A stretch of DNA of 64,000 bases from Maledivibacter sp. (GCA_025210375.1 JAOASB010000022.1:1-64000); one strand, 5' to 3'. Positions 24,389 to 33,754 are shown, counted from the first letter of the stretch. Notes: generated by a model not told the origin, from the letters alone. Numbers and translations are program-made.

Positions 24389-26452
24389 ATGGCAAAAACT
24401 CTTGTAATAGTGGAATCACCTGCCAAAGCTAAAACAATAGGTAAATTTCTTGGCAGAAACTATAAAGTGAAAGCCTCCATCGGTCATGTTAGAGATCTAC
24501 CTAAAAGCAAGTTGGGTATTGATGTCGAAAACGATTATGACCCACAATATATAACTATCAGAGGAAAGGGCCCGGTTATTAAGGAATTAAAATCAGAAGC
24601 TAAAAAAGCCGACAAAATATTATTGGCAACTGACCCCGATAGAGAAGGAGAGGCAATATCTTGGCATTTAGCTAATATACTTTCCATAGATGAAAAACAA
24701 AAGTGCAGAATAGAATTTAATGAAATTACATCAAAGGCAATAAAAAGTGCTGTTAAAAAACCTAGACCAATAAAGAAGAAGCTAGTGGATGCCCAACAAG
24801 CTAGACGAATACTTGATAGGTTAGTAGGTTACAGCATAAGCCCTTTGCTATGGAAAAAAATTAGAAGAGGTCTTAGTGCAGGAAGAGTTCAATCAGTATC
24901 TACAAAAATAATTTGTGATAGAGAAAAAGAAATCCTAGAATTTAAACCAAAGGAATACTGGACTATAGATCTGATGCTTAAGGCTTTAGATGGAGAACGA
25001 AGGATTGAGGCAAGTTTTTATGGTATAGATGGTAAAAAAACAGAACTTGGGAATGCTCAACAAGTGGAAAACATAATTGAAGATATTAAAAATAATTTAT
25101 TTAAAGTAAAGGATGTTGAAAAGAAGCTAAAAAGGAGAAAACCCTATTTACCATTTACAACAAGTAGTTTACAACAGGAAGCTTCAAATAAATTTGGATA
25201 TTCTACTAAAAAAACCATGCTTTTAGCACAGCAGTTATATGAAGGTATAGATATAGAAGGTGAGGGTACAGTTGGTTTAATTACTTATATAAGAACTGAC
25301 TCAACCAGAATATCAGATGAAGCAAGAGCTGAGACAGAGAAATATATTATTGATGAATTTACTGATAAGTACTTAGCCAAACAAAAACGCAAGGTGAAAA
25401 ATAAAAAGGATGCTCAAGATGCCCATGAGGCCATAAGACCAACATCCACCCTAAGAACTCCGACAGATATCAGAAATTCGTTATCTAATGATCAATATAA
25501 CTTATATAAACTTATTTGGCAGAGATTTGTTGCTAGTCAGATGGCGGATGCAACATATAATTCATATAATGTTGATATAGTCAATGATAAATACCTTTTT
25601 AAAGCAAAGGGAACTAAGCAGGAATTTGATGGCTTTCTTAAAGTATATTCCTTTGCAAAAATAACTGAAAAAGAATTGCCAGAAGTTAAAGTGGGAGAGG
25701 ATTTTGAGAATGAAGAACTTATCCCTAAACAGCATTTCACTCAACCACCGGCAAGGTATACAGAAGCTACATTAGTTAAGGAGATGGAAGAAAAGGGCAT
25801 AGGTAGACCAAGTACCTATTCTCCCACAATATCTACCATATTAAGCAGAGGATATATTGAAAGAGAAAATAAAGCTCTTAAACCTACTGAGCTTGGTATT
25901 CTTATTAATGATATATTAGAAAAGCATTTTACAAATATTGTAGATGTTGATTTTACAGCTAATATGGAGTCAGACCTAGATAAAGTGGAAGAAGGGAACA
26001 TACCTTGGATTGAAGTTATAGATGAATTCTATAGACCCTTTGAAAAGGTTTTAGAAGAAGCAGAAAAATCCATCGAAAAGATTGACTTAACTGAAAAAAC
26101 CGATGAGATTTGTGAAAAATGCGGTAACTTCATGGTAATTAAACATGGTAGATTTGGAAAGTTTCTTGCTTGTTCAAATTACCCTGATTGTAGTTTTACA
26201 AAATCTATTATCAATAAAACTGGTGTAAAATGTCCTCGCTGTAATGGGGATATAGTTGTGAGAAAAACAAAGAAGGGTAGGTTTTTCTATGGTTGTAGCA
26301 ATTATCCTGAGTGTAATTTTATGACATGGAACCAACCAATTAATAGAAAATGCCCTGAATGTGAATCAATTCTTGTGACCCATAATACTAAAAATAAGAA
26401 AGTAATAAAATGCTCAAATAAGGATTGTAAATACAAAGAAGAAGAAAAATAA
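24389..26452 (+). CDS. topA: DNA topoisomerase I (type IA)
   Basis: A 687-residue topoisomerase I, which relaxes negative supercoils. The N-terminal Toprim domain has LVIVESPAKAKTIGKFLG and the acidic DPDREGEAISWH. The catalytic tyrosine is Tyr300 in LITYIRTDSTRIS, and KKDAQDAHEAIRPT and YTEATLVKEMEEKGIGRPSTY follow as in the family. At the C-terminus three zinc-ribbon units are seen: CEKCG..CSNYPDC, CPRCN..CSNYPEC and CPEC..CSNKDC. The SD is CGGAGG. Order dprA-topA-codY matches many Clostridia, but xerC and hslVU, often between topA and codY, are absent here. Confidence 0.98.
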   Translation: MAKTLVIVESPAKAKTIGKFLGRNYKVKASIGHVRDLPKSKLGIDVENDYDPQYITIRGKGPVIKELKSEAKKADKILLATDPDREGEAISWHLANILSIDEKQKCRIEFNEITSKAIKSAVKKPRPIKKKLVDAQQARRILDRLVGYSISPLLWKKIRRGLSAGRVQSVSTKIICDREKEILEFKPKEYWTIDLMLKALDGERRIEASFYGIDGKKTELGNAQQVENIIEDIKNNLFKVKDVEKKLKRRKPYLPFTTSSLQQEASNKFGYSTKKTMLLAQQLYEGIDIEGEGTVGLITYIRTDSTRISDEARAETEKYIIDEFTDKYLAKQKRKVKNKKDAQDAHEAIRPTSTLRTPTDIRNSLSNDQYNLYKLIWQRFVASQMADATYNSYNVDIVNDKYLFKAKGTKQEFDGFLKVYSFAKITEKELPEVKVGEDFENEELIPKQHFTQPPARYTEATLVKEMEEKGIGRPSTYSPTISTILSRGYIERENKALKPTELGILINDILEKHFTNIVDVDFTANMESDLDKVEEGNIPWIEVIDEFYRPFEKVLEEAEKSIEKIDLTEKTDEICEKCGNFMVIKHGRFGKFLACSNYPDCSFTKSIINKTGVKCPRCNGDIVVRKTKKGRFFYGCSNYPECNFMTWNQPINRKCPECESILVTHNTKNKKVIKCSNKDCKYKEEEK

Positions 26453-26485
26453 ATATTAAACCATGTAGGTAAATACTTATTGGTG

Positions 26486-26613
26486 AAATTGCATAATACT
26501 AATAATAGAAGCTTTACACCAAATAATCTTATCAGTAGAAAAAGGCGAATGTGCCTTAGTATAAACGAAGTTTAATTATGTGGTACTTTCAGTTGGATAG
26601 AATTATGCAATTT
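26486..26613. repeat. Inverted-repeat element (MITE-like), copy 1
   Basis: 128 bp bounded by AAATTGCATAA (26486-26496) and its exact complement TTATGCAATTT (26603-26613), lying in the leader just 34 bp upstream of codY. The same ends occur at 46078-46306 and 61090-61181. No ORF is inside. The internal sequence differs from the other copies except for short segments such as AAGGCGAA. Confidence 0.75.
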
Positions 26614-26647
26614 GAATATAAAATTATATACAACAAGGAGGAAGATT

Positions 26648-27427
26648 ATGTCAAAAACTCTATTGGAAAAAACAAGGAGACTAAACAAAATACTTCAACA
26701 ATCTGGAAATACACCTGTTTCTTTCTCAGAGCTATGTGAAACATTAGGAGAAATACTAGATGCAAATGTATATGTAGCAAGTGCTAAAGGAAAGGTATTA
26801 GGGGTTAGTCTAGCGGATGCATCGGATTGTCCAGTTATTGTTGATAAAGAAACAAATGATAAAAAGTTTCCTCAAGAATATAACGAGGAATTATTAAAAA
26901 TTTCTGAAACAAAATACAATATTACTGGGGATGAATTATTAGCAATCTTCAAATATGATATTGAAAGCTATAACAAGCTTGTTACAATAGTGCCTATTAA
27001 TGGTAGTGGACAAAGACTAGGTACTATGGTTCTGGCTAGACATGGTAATTCATATACCGATGAAGATCTTATATTAGCGGAATATTCTGCTACAGTTGTG
27101 GGAATGGAGATATTGAGGTCTAAAAGCGAAGAAATTGAACAAGAAGCTAGAAAGAAAGCAATAGTTCAAATGGCAATTGGAACCCTATCATATTCAGAAC
27201 TTGAAGCCGTAGAACATATATTTGAGGAATTAGATGGATTAGAAGGATTATTAGTTGCAAGTAAAATAGCCGACAGAGTAGGTATAACTAGATCGGTTAT
27301 TGTAAATGCATTAAGAAAATTTGAGAGTGCAGGGGTTATTGAATCTAGATCATTAGGTATGAAGGGAACCCACATTAAAATATTAAATGACAAATTACTT
27401 GAAGAATTAAAGAATCTTAAAAGATAA
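26648..27427 (+). CDS. codY: GTP- and BCAA-sensing global regulator CodY
   Basis: A 259-residue CodY. The start is the ATG at 26648 ([18 protein letters not shown]), which follows AAGGAGGAAG; an in-frame ATG at 26612 lies inside the repeat element and has no SD. The N-terminal GAF domain (about 1-155) binds branched-chain amino acids, and the C-terminal winged helix has the conserved recognition segment [28 protein letters not shown], highly typical of CodY. CodY represses stationary-phase and motility genes when nutrients are plentiful in several Firmicutes. Its gene stands directly before the flagellar cluster and is closed by its own terminator. Confidence 0.98.
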   Translation: MSKTLLEKTRRLNKILQQSGNTPVSFSELCETLGEILDANVYVASAKGKVLGVSLADASDCPVIVDKETNDKKFPQEYNEELLKISETKYNITGDELLAIFKYDIESYNKLVTIVPINGSGQRLGTMVLARHGNSYTDEDLILAEYSATVVGMEILRSKSEEIEQEARKKAIVQMAIGTLSYSELEAVEHIFEELDGLEGLLVASKIADRVGITRSVIVNALRKFESAGVIESRSLGMKGTHIKILNDKLLEELKNLKR

Positions 27428-27450
27428 CAGCCAATTGGCTGTTTTTTTTT
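27425..27450 (+). terminator. codY terminator
   Basis: AACAGCC (27426-27432), loop AATT, GGCTGTT followed by a run of T, starting at the codY stop. It separates codY from the flagellar operon. Confidence 0.92.
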
Positions 27451-27650
27451 ATGCGACAAAATGGTATACTTACAATATTGTTATGATAATATATTGATAA
27501 ATAAAGAATTGGATTATCGAAACCTGTCGGAAATCAAAGGCTTACTTTTATTTTTAGAACTAGAAACTTATATGTCGACAAATTTCTTCTAATATTATTA
27601 GTCAAATAGTACTATATTGTAATTAAACTCTAAAATATACTTGATTATGA
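27451..27650. other. Region upstream of the flagellar operon promoter
   Basis: No gene. Two sequences near the Spo0A box TGTCGAA are seen: TGTCGGA at 27525-27531 and the palindrome TGTCGACA at 27573-27580 (TTTGTCGAC on the minus strand). No c-di-GMP riboswitch features were found. Confidence 0.4.
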
Positions 27651-27679
27651 TTAACAAATCATAACAAATAATGTAAAAT
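27651..27679 (+). promoter_or_regulatory. Candidate promoter of the flagellar/chemotaxis operon
   Basis: TTAACA at 27651-27656, 17-bp spacer, TAAAAT at 27674-27679, each 5 of 6 to the SigA consensus, 99 bp before flgB. No SigD-type promoter (TAAA-N15-GCCGATAT) was recognised. A loose CodY-box-like sequence (AATTTTTTGTAGAAT, 27729-27743) lies downstream. Confidence 0.6.
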
Positions 27680-27778
27680 AATATTATGAAATCTTAAAAA
27701 ATAAAATAAAAATTAAAAAGGTTTTTTGAATTTTTTGTAGAATTATGACATATTGGAAAAAAAAATGGAGGTTCTTAA

Positions 27779-28183
27779 ATGTTAGGAAAATTAAATAGCA
27801 ACATTGGTGTTTATAAAAAAGCACTGGATGCATCATGGTTAAAGCAAACAGCGATCTCAAATAATCTTGCGAATGTTAACACACCGGGTTATAAAAGGCA
27901 AGATGTAAAGTTTGATTCTATTTTGAAGAATTATATCAGCGATAACTCAATTAAATTAAAGAAGACCCATGTTAACCATATATCAAACAGTGATTTTAGT
28001 TCATTGAAGCCCGAAATCACCAGGAAAATGGGAACGAGTCTTAGAAAAGATAAAAACAATGTAAATATAGACGTTGAAATGGCAGAGTTTTCTAAAAACT
28101 ACATAAAATTCAATGCACTAACTCGTGAATTATCTAGCCATTTGAGTAGAATAAAAATGTCTATTTCTAAAGGAGGCAAGTAG
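27779..28183 (+). CDS. flgB: Flagellar rod protein FlgB
   Basis: A 134-residue proximal rod protein, first gene of the motility cluster. The N-terminal helix contains the rod/hook family motif QTAISNNLANVNTPGYKRQDV. The C-terminus has the second amphipathic helix that pairs with it in the rod. The SD is TGGAGG. Exported by the flagellar type III system without a cleaved signal, it connects the MS ring to the distal rod. It is 4 bp from flgC. Confidence 0.96.
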   Translation: MLGKLNSNIGVYKKALDASWLKQTAISNNLANVNTPGYKRQDVKFDSILKNYISDNSIKLKKTHVNHISNSDFSSLKPEITRKMGTSLRKDKNNVNIDVEMAEFSKNYIKFNALTRELSSHLSRIKMSISKGGK

Positions 28184-28187
28184 GTAA

Positions 28188-28628
28188 ATGAGTTTTTTTA
28201 ATTCTATAAATATAAGTTCCACGGGGTTGACAGCTGAAAGACTGCGTATGGATGTGATTTCCAAAAACATTGCCAATGTTAATACAACTAGAACAAGTAG
28301 TGGAATGCCCTATAGAAGGCAAGTTCCTATATTTAAAGAAAAAGAGGGTAAGTCATTTTCTAAATTCCTTAGCGAAGCTAAAGATGGATACAATGGAGGA
28401 AATGGTGTTGAGGTTACTAAAATTAAGGATGATAAGTCCCCGTTTAAAAAAGTGTATAACCCTGGACACCCTGAGGCCAATGAAAAGGGATATGTATTAA
28501 TGCCAAATGTAGATATTGTTACAGAAATGATTAATCTAATATCTGCTTCAAGAGCCTATGAAGCTAATGTAACTGCTTTAAATGGCAGTAAAAGTATGGC
28601 TATGAAGGCTATAGAAATAGGTCGTTAG
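28188..28628 (+). CDS. flgC: Flagellar rod protein FlgC
   Basis: A 146-residue rod protein. Both family ends are present: N-terminal STGLTAERLRMDVISKNIAN and C-terminal NVDIVTEMINLISASRAYEA. The start follows AAAGGAGGCAAG, and it begins 4 bp after flgB, so translation is probably coupled. It forms the proximal rod with FlgB. Confidence 0.97.
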   Translation: MSFFNSINISSTGLTAERLRMDVISKNIANVNTTRTSSGMPYRRQVPIFKEKEGKSFSKFLSEAKDGYNGGNGVEVTKIKDDKSPFKKVYNPGHPEANEKGYVLMPNVDIVTEMINLISASRAYEANVTALNGSKSMAMKAIEIGR

Positions 28629-28650
28629 AAAATTACTTAGGAGGTAAGCT

Positions 28651-28941
28651 ATGAAGATATCTAATATATATAATTCACAGCTCCTAAATGCTAATATGGA
28701 TAAAAGCAAAAATATTCCCGATAGTGACTTTAAAAGCTTTTTACTTGACTCAATAGAAAAGTTGAACTCGTATGAAACTAAGGCTCAAGAAATGGGGTTC
28801 AAATTTGCTGCTGGTGAAGTAGATAGTATACATGAAGTCATGATTGCATCTCAAAAAGCTGAGATTGCCCTACAACTTGCAATTGAAGTGAAAAGCAAGG
28901 TCATGGATGCTTATAAAGAAATAATGAGAATGCAAGTATAA
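28651..28941 (+). CDS. fliE: Flagellar MS-ring/rod adapter FliE
   Basis: A 96-residue protein with the FliE pattern: variable N-terminus, FKSFLLDSIEKLNSYETKAQ, then GEVDSIHEVMIASQKAEIALQLAIEVKSKVMDAYKEIMRMQV. It joins the MS ring to the rod and is the first export substrate. The SD is TAGGAGG. Its stop codon is the start of an inverted repeat at 28941-29001. Confidence 0.96.
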   Translation: MKISNIYNSQLLNANMDKSKNIPDSDFKSFLLDSIEKLNSYETKAQEMGFKFAAGEVDSIHEVMIASQKAEIALQLAIEVKSKVMDAYKEIMRMQV

Positions 28942-29001
28942 TCACAGATTATCCATAGTGCATCTGAAGCTTTTTTAAATTTTTATGAAAAAATCTGTGA
29001 T
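28941..29001 (+). promoter_or_regulatory. Inverted repeat between fliE and fliF
   Basis: ATCACAGATT (28941-28950) and AATCTGTGAT (28992-29001) are exact complements separated by 41 nt that include GCTTTTTT. No U-run follows the right arm, so it may act as an mRNA processing or stability element rather than a terminator. Confidence 0.45.
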
Positions 29002-29063
29002 AGACTATATATCTGGCAATATTTATATACAAATATTTATTTAGCAATGAATGGAGGATACAA

Positions 29064-30614
29064 ATGGGGGATTCAATAGCAAAGATACAAAACCAACTTA
29101 ATGAATATTTCCAGTCCCTTGATAAAAAACAAAAGATAATAATTGGTCTTGGTAGTTTTTTTTTGGTGTTAACTTTAGCTTTATCGATTTTCTATATATC
29201 TAAGCCCAAATATGTTACTTTATATACTGGTTTAGAATTAGATGAGTCTGGAAAGATTACTCAAAAGCTTGAAGAAGGAAATATACCCTATAAGTCTGGC
29301 AATGGAGGGACTTCAATTTCAGTCCCAAAGGAAAATTTAAATAAAGCTAGAATGGATTTAGCTATTGAAGGATTCCCGCGAAATGGGATTACTTGGGATG
29401 ATGCCTTCAATAGTAATACGTTGACTATGACTAATGAGGATAAAAGAAAAAAATATTTACAGGCGGATATGAATAAGTATGCTAGAATCATTGAAACCAT
29501 AGATGGTATAAATAAAGCCTATGTTCAACTTACGGTACCTGATAATTCTAATTTTTTAACTGAAGAAATTAAGCAATCTAAGGCATCAATTCTATTGACT
29601 TTAAAACCTGGATTTAGATTATCTGAACAAGAGGTCAATGGAATAGTAATGCTTGTAGCTAATGCTGTTGAAGGATTGGAAATGAATAATGTTTCGGTTC
29701 ATGATAATACGGGTAAAATGTTAAATGATGAAAGTTCAGATGCTGATGGTTACTCCATAAACAAAAAAATGGACATGCAGCAAGCAGTTAAAAATAGGTT
29801 GGAAAGAAGTCTTAAAGATTTTTTGACTAAAATATATGGATCCGATAATGTTGACATAATGGTGAATGTCACTTTGGATTTTGATAGAGAAATAACTGAT
29901 ATTAAAGAATTTGGGGCACCGGTTGAAGGTGAAACCATAGGATTAATAAGAAGTATGCAAGAACTCAAGGAAGAAGTTGTTAATACGGCTGAGGGAGGGC
30001 CTCCGGGCACTGATTCTAATTCCGATGCTATAACTGAGTACGAGGAAATAGATTCTAATGATTCTAAATTTTCTAAAGAAAATAGAAGTGTGAATTATGA
30101 ACTTAATGAAATTAGAAGAAATATTGTAAAGGAATCAGGTAATATCAAGGATATAACAGTTGCAATAATATTAAATAAAAAGTCTTTAGAAAATGGTGAA
30201 TTGACTGATGAACATAAATCGCGGCTCATAAAGCTGGTATCAGCAGCTGGAGGATTAGAAACAAAGATGGTAGAAGTAATGGCACGTGATTTTAGTAGTT
30301 CTAATCAAGAAAATTTACTTGCTATAAGCAGTGAGGACAAGCAGGGGCTCATTAATAACATACCTTTCTTAAGTGTTGGAATTATAGCTTTCTTATTTGT
30401 TATTGGCGCAGTATTTGCAGCGGTGAGAATCAGAAGGAGAAAAAATGAAGTTAGTGAAATTCTGGATGATTCTAGTGTTGATATTGATGATGTAGAAGAA
30501 ATAGATGTTGACTTCAATGATAAATCAAGTTATAAATATCAGATTGAAAAGTTCGTTGATAAAAAGCCAGATGCCGTTGCACAGCTACTTAGATCCTGGC
30601 TAAACGAAGATTAG
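29064..30614 (+). CDS. fliF: Flagellar MS-ring protein FliF
   Basis: A 516-residue integral membrane ring protein. It has one N-terminal transmembrane helix (about residues 22-46, IIIGLGSFFLVLTLALSIFY), the ring-building motif domains with YVTLYTGLELDESGKI and EGFPRNGITWDDAF, and a second helix near residues 433-453 (NIPFLSVGIIAFLFVIGAVF). The cytoplasmic C-terminus, ending DKKPDAVAQLLRSWLNED, is the FliG-binding site. The SD is TGGAGG. The ring houses the export gate and carries the rotor. Confidence 0.97.
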   Translation: MGDSIAKIQNQLNEYFQSLDKKQKIIIGLGSFFLVLTLALSIFYISKPKYVTLYTGLELDESGKITQKLEEGNIPYKSGNGGTSISVPKENLNKARMDLAIEGFPRNGITWDDAFNSNTLTMTNEDKRKKYLQADMNKYARIIETIDGINKAYVQLTVPDNSNFLTEEIKQSKASILLTLKPGFRLSEQEVNGIVMLVANAVEGLEMNNVSVHDNTGKMLNDESSDADGYSINKKMDMQQAVKNRLERSLKDFLTKIYGSDNVDIMVNVTLDFDREITDIKEFGAPVEGETIGLIRSMQELKEEVVNTAEGGPPGTDSNSDAITEYEEIDSNDSKFSKENRSVNYELNEIRRNIVKESGNIKDITVAIILNKKSLENGELTDEHKSRLIKLVSAAGGLETKMVEVMARDFSSSNQENLLAISSEDKQGLINNIPFLSVGIIAFLFVIGAVFAAVRIRRRKNEVSEILDDSSVDIDDVEEIDVDFNDKSSYKYQIEKFVDKKPDAVAQLLRSWLNED

Positions 30615-30625
30615 GAGTGTTATTA

Positions 30626-31636
30626 ATGACAAGGAAAATGGGATTATCCGGACGTGAAAAAGCGGCGGTTTTATTAATTGCCCTAGGTCCTGACAAATCT
30701 GCAAAAATATTTAAACATTTACAGGATGATGAAATAGAAGAACTTACCCTTGAAATAGCTAATATGAGGAAAATACCCGTTGAAGAGAAGGACAGTATAA
30801 TAGAAGAGTTTTATCAAGTGTGCTTAGCCCAAAACTTTATTTCTGAGGGTGGTATAAACTATGCCAAAGAAGTTCTTGAGAAAGCCATGGGATCAAATAA
30901 GGCTTTAGAGATTATAAATAAGCTGACATCCTCATTACAGGTTAGACCCTTTGATTTTGTCAGAAAAGCTGATGCTAGTCAGCTATTAAACTTTATTCAA
31001 AACGAGCATCCCCAGACCATTGCTTTAATACTTTCGTATCTAGGCTCCGGTCAAGCTGGACAGATTCTGTCTTCGCTACCTCAAGATAAACAGGCTGATG
31101 TAGCTCAGAGAATAGCTACTATGGACAGAACATCGCCGGAAATAATTAAAGAGGTAGAATATGTTTTAGAGAGAAAGTTATCCTCTATGGTGACTCAAGA
31201 CTATACTACAACTGGTGGAGTTCAGACTATAGTTGATATTCTAAACTCTGTTGATAGGGGTACCGAAAAGTTTATTATGGAGACATTGGAAATACAAGAT
31301 ACAGAATTAGCTGAAGATATCAAGAAAAGAATGTTTGTATTTGAGGATATCATTACCCTTGATAGTGTATCTGTACAAAGGTTTATCAGAGAAGTTGATA
31401 ATAATGAATTGTCTATTGCATTAAAGGGCTCTACCCAAGAGGTTAGAGATATGATATTTGCAAATATGTCTAAGAGAATGGCTGAAATGATTAAAGAAGA
31501 TATGGAGTTTATGGGACCTATTAGACTTAGAGATGTTGAGGAAGCCCAACAAAAGATTGTTAATATAATTAGAAAGCTTGAAGAAGCAGGAGAGATTATT
31601 TTAGCACGTGGTGGAGGAGATGAAATTATTGTCTAG
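30626..31636 (+). CDS. fliG: Flagellar motor switch protein FliG
   Basis: A 336-residue rotor protein that meets the stator. ATG 30626 is chosen because AGGAGTG ends 7 bp before it; an in-frame GTG at 30617 overlaps that SD. Typical segments are GREKAAVLLIALGPDKSAKIFKHL at the N-terminus (FliF contact), NEHPQTIALILSYL in the middle (FliM contact), and the C-terminal torque helix IKKRMFVFEDIITLD, with RFIREVDNNELSIALKG containing the charged residues that face MotA. Its end overlaps fliH. Confidence 0.97.
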   Translation: MTRKMGLSGREKAAVLLIALGPDKSAKIFKHLQDDEIEELTLEIANMRKIPVEEKDSIIEEFYQVCLAQNFISEGGINYAKEVLEKAMGSNKALEIINKLTSSLQVRPFDFVRKADASQLLNFIQNEHPQTIALILSYLGSGQAGQILSSLPQDKQADVAQRIATMDRTSPEIIKEVEYVLERKLSSMVTQDYTTTGGVQTIVDILNSVDRGTEKFIMETLEIQDTELAEDIKKRMFVFEDIITLDSVSVQRFIREVDNNELSIALKGSTQEVRDMIFANMSKRMAEMIKEDMEFMGPIRLRDVEEAQQKIVNIIRKLEEAGEIILARGGGDEIIV

Positions 31637-32420
31637 AGTTTTTAAGTCTTCCCAAGTAATTATTGATAAAAGTGCATATAAGATACCTAATTTAGCTCCA
31701 CTAAGCAATATATCCTTTAGTAATCCACGTGATGAGTTGTGCAAGGATGACGATGAAGTTTTAGCCGATGATAGCGTAGAAGCTAATGCTGAAGAAGAGG
31801 AAGCTTTAATAAGTGAAAGAATTGAAGAAATGAATAGATTGTATGAGGAAACAATTGATAATGCTAAGGAAGAAGCACAAAAAATTCTTTCCCAGTCATA
31901 TGAAAAGTCTGAAGAGATAATGGAAAAGGCACGTGAAGATGGCTTTGAACAAGGGATAAAAGAAGGTTTTGAAGAAGGAAAGGGGAAAGCCGATAGCATT
32001 ATTAAAGAGGCTTTAGCCATTAAGAAGCAAGCGGAGGTTAATGCCAAGTCTTTGGTGGGACAGTTGGAAGAGGATATTGTAAAGCTAACTATCTCTACAA
32101 TTGAAAAAATATTGGATAAAGTGGTTGAGGAAAATCATGATACCATACTTGGGCTTATAAAGCTTGGCTTAGAGAAATGTGCTTTTACAGAAGATTTAGT
32201 TTTACGAGTAAGTGTAGAGGATTATGATTTTGCCATAGGCTCTAAGGATAGGATATTAGCCTTAAGTCAAAATATAAATGATATTTCAATTGTTCAGGAC
32301 AAGTCCTTGAAAAAGGGCGGTTGTATCATTGATACGCCATCGGGAAGTATTGACAGTAGTATAGAAACTCAATTTAATGGAGTTAAAGAAATGTATGAAG
32401 AATTACTTAAAAGTGAGTGA
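31620..32420 (+). CDS. fliH: Flagellar export ATPase regulator FliH
   Basis: About 266 residues. ATG 31620 lies within the end of fliG just after GGAGGAG; TTG 31629 is an alternative with better spacing, giving a start LSRVFKSSQVI that also fits the family. A long central coiled coil is rich in Glu and Ala (about residues 60-140) and contains glycine repeats DGFEQGIKEGFEEGKG, a FliH hallmark. The C-terminal V-ATPase-E-like domain ends before fliI. FliH holds the ATPase FliI at the export gate. It overlaps fliI at its stop. Confidence 0.88.
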   Translation: MKLLSRVFKSSQVIIDKSAYKIPNLAPLSNISFSNPRDELCKDDDEVLADDSVEANAEEEEALISERIEEMNRLYEETIDNAKEEAQKILSQSYEKSEEIMEKAREDGFEQGIKEGFEEGKGKADSIIKEALAIKKQAEVNAKSLVGQLEEDIVKLTISTIEKILDKVVEENHDTILGLIKLGLEKCAFTEDLVLRVSVEDYDFAIGSKDRILALSQNINDISIVQDKSLKKGGCIIDTPSGSIDSSIETQFNGVKEMYEELLKSE

Positions 32421-33736
32421 TGGTTATGTCCATGATAGATAAATATTTCAATGTTTTAAATGACGCAAATTTAATAAAATATAGCGGCAGGGTTTCAAAA
32501 ATAGTTGGACTGACCATCGAATCCTTAGGACCGGCTGTAGAGATAGGGGAAATATGCTACATATATCCCCTAAAGAGTACAAAACCAATCAAATCAGAAG
32601 TTGTGGGGTTTAAAGATGAAATAGTTCTTCTTATGCCCTTGGGAAATATGAATGGGATTGGGCCTGGCAGTAAGGTGGTTGCTACGGGACATGCTTTACA
32701 AGTAAATGTTGGTGAGCAGCTCTTGGGAAGGATTTTGGATGGATTAGGTAATCCCATTGATGGTAAGGGTCCATTGATCTGCAAAAAGAAGTATTCCGTT
32801 GATAATATGCCTCCTAATCCACTAATGAGAAATAAGGTGTCCGAGCCATTGCCCTTGGGAATTAAGGCTATTGATGGGCTGCTTACATGTGGTAATGGAC
32901 AAAGGATGGGAATATTTGCAGGTAGTGGTGTAGGTAAAAGTACATTGATGGGCATGATTGCAAAAAATACTAAGGCTGATGTAAATGTCATTGCTTTAGT
33001 TGGAGAACGTGGTAGGGAAGTAAGGGAATTCATAGATAATGATTTGCAGGAAGAAGGCTTAAAAAGGTCTGTGCTAGTTATTGCTACATCAGATCAGCCT
33101 GCTCTTGTTAGAACAAAAGCAGCCTATATAGCTACTGCCATTGCAGAGTATTTTAGGGATTTAGGTAAAAATGTTATGCTTATGATGGATTCATTGACTA
33201 GATTCTCCATGGCTCAAAGAGAAGTTGGACTAGCTGTTGGAGAACCACCTGTTACGAGGGGGTATACTCCATCGGTATTTGCAGTATTGCCTAAACTCCT
33301 GGAGCGAGCGGGCAATTCTGAGAAAGGATCTATTACAGCTCTATATACGGTATTGGTTGATGGTGATGATCTAAATGAGCCTATAACCGATGCTGTAAGG
33401 GGGATATTGGATGGACATATATTCCTTTCCAGAAAGCTGGCAGGGAAAGGACATTATCCAGCTATTGATATTTTGGATAGTATAAGCAGGGTTATGCCCA
33501 ATATAGTAAATAATAGGCACTTGGAGGCTGCAAGGATTTTTAGGGAATACCTTTCGATTTATAAGGAGGCAGAAGATCTTATAAATATAGGTGCCTACTC
33601 TAAGGGTAGTAATAAAAAGATTGACATAGCCATTGAAAAAATAGATTTATTTAATCAATTGTTAATGCAAGGAGTAGATGAAAGAGTTAGCTTTGAAGAC
33701 ACTCAAAGAACCTTAGAAAATATTACTTTGATATAA
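32420..33736 (+). CDS. fliI: Flagellar export ATPase FliI
   Basis: A 438-residue F1-beta-like ATPase. Walker A is GIFAGSGVGKSTLMGMIAKN, Walker B is NVMLMMDSLTRFSMAQREVGL, and the family signature PSVFAVLPKLLERAG is present. The first ATG (32420) overlaps the fliH stop (TGATG), so coupled translation is likely; further in-frame ATG codons at 32426 and 32432 are possible starts. It powers unfolding and delivery of export substrates with FliH and FliJ. Confidence 0.97.
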   Translation: MVMSMIDKYFNVLNDANLIKYSGRVSKIVGLTIESLGPAVEIGEICYIYPLKSTKPIKSEVVGFKDEIVLLMPLGNMNGIGPGSKVVATGHALQVNVGEQLLGRILDGLGNPIDGKGPLICKKKYSVDNMPPNPLMRNKVSEPLPLGIKAIDGLLTCGNGQRMGIFAGSGVGKSTLMGMIAKNTKADVNVIALVGERGREVREFIDNDLQEEGLKRSVLVIATSDQPALVRTKAAYIATAIAEYFRDLGKNVMLMMDSLTRFSMAQREVGLAVGEPPVTRGYTPSVFAVLPKLLERAGNSEKGSITALYTVLVDGDDLNEPITDAVRGILDGHIFLSRKLAGKGHYPAIDILDSISRVMPNIVNNRHLEAARIFREYLSIYKEAEDLINIGAYSKGSNKKIDIAIEKIDLFNQLLMQGVDERVSFEDTQRTLENITLI

Positions 33737-33754
33737 TAACGAAGGGTGATTGTT

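Noticed and set aside
26612..26647. Upstream ATG for codY
   Set aside because: It lies at the end of the inverted-repeat element without an SD; ATG 26648 follows AAGGAGG and gives the standard CodY N-terminus.
27451..27778. Searched for a c-di-GMP (GEMM) riboswitch before flgB, as found in some Clostridia
   Set aside because: No GEMM core motifs are visible.
30617..30625. GTG start of fliG
   Set aside because: The GTG is part of the SD AGGAGTG; ATG 30626 has correct spacing.
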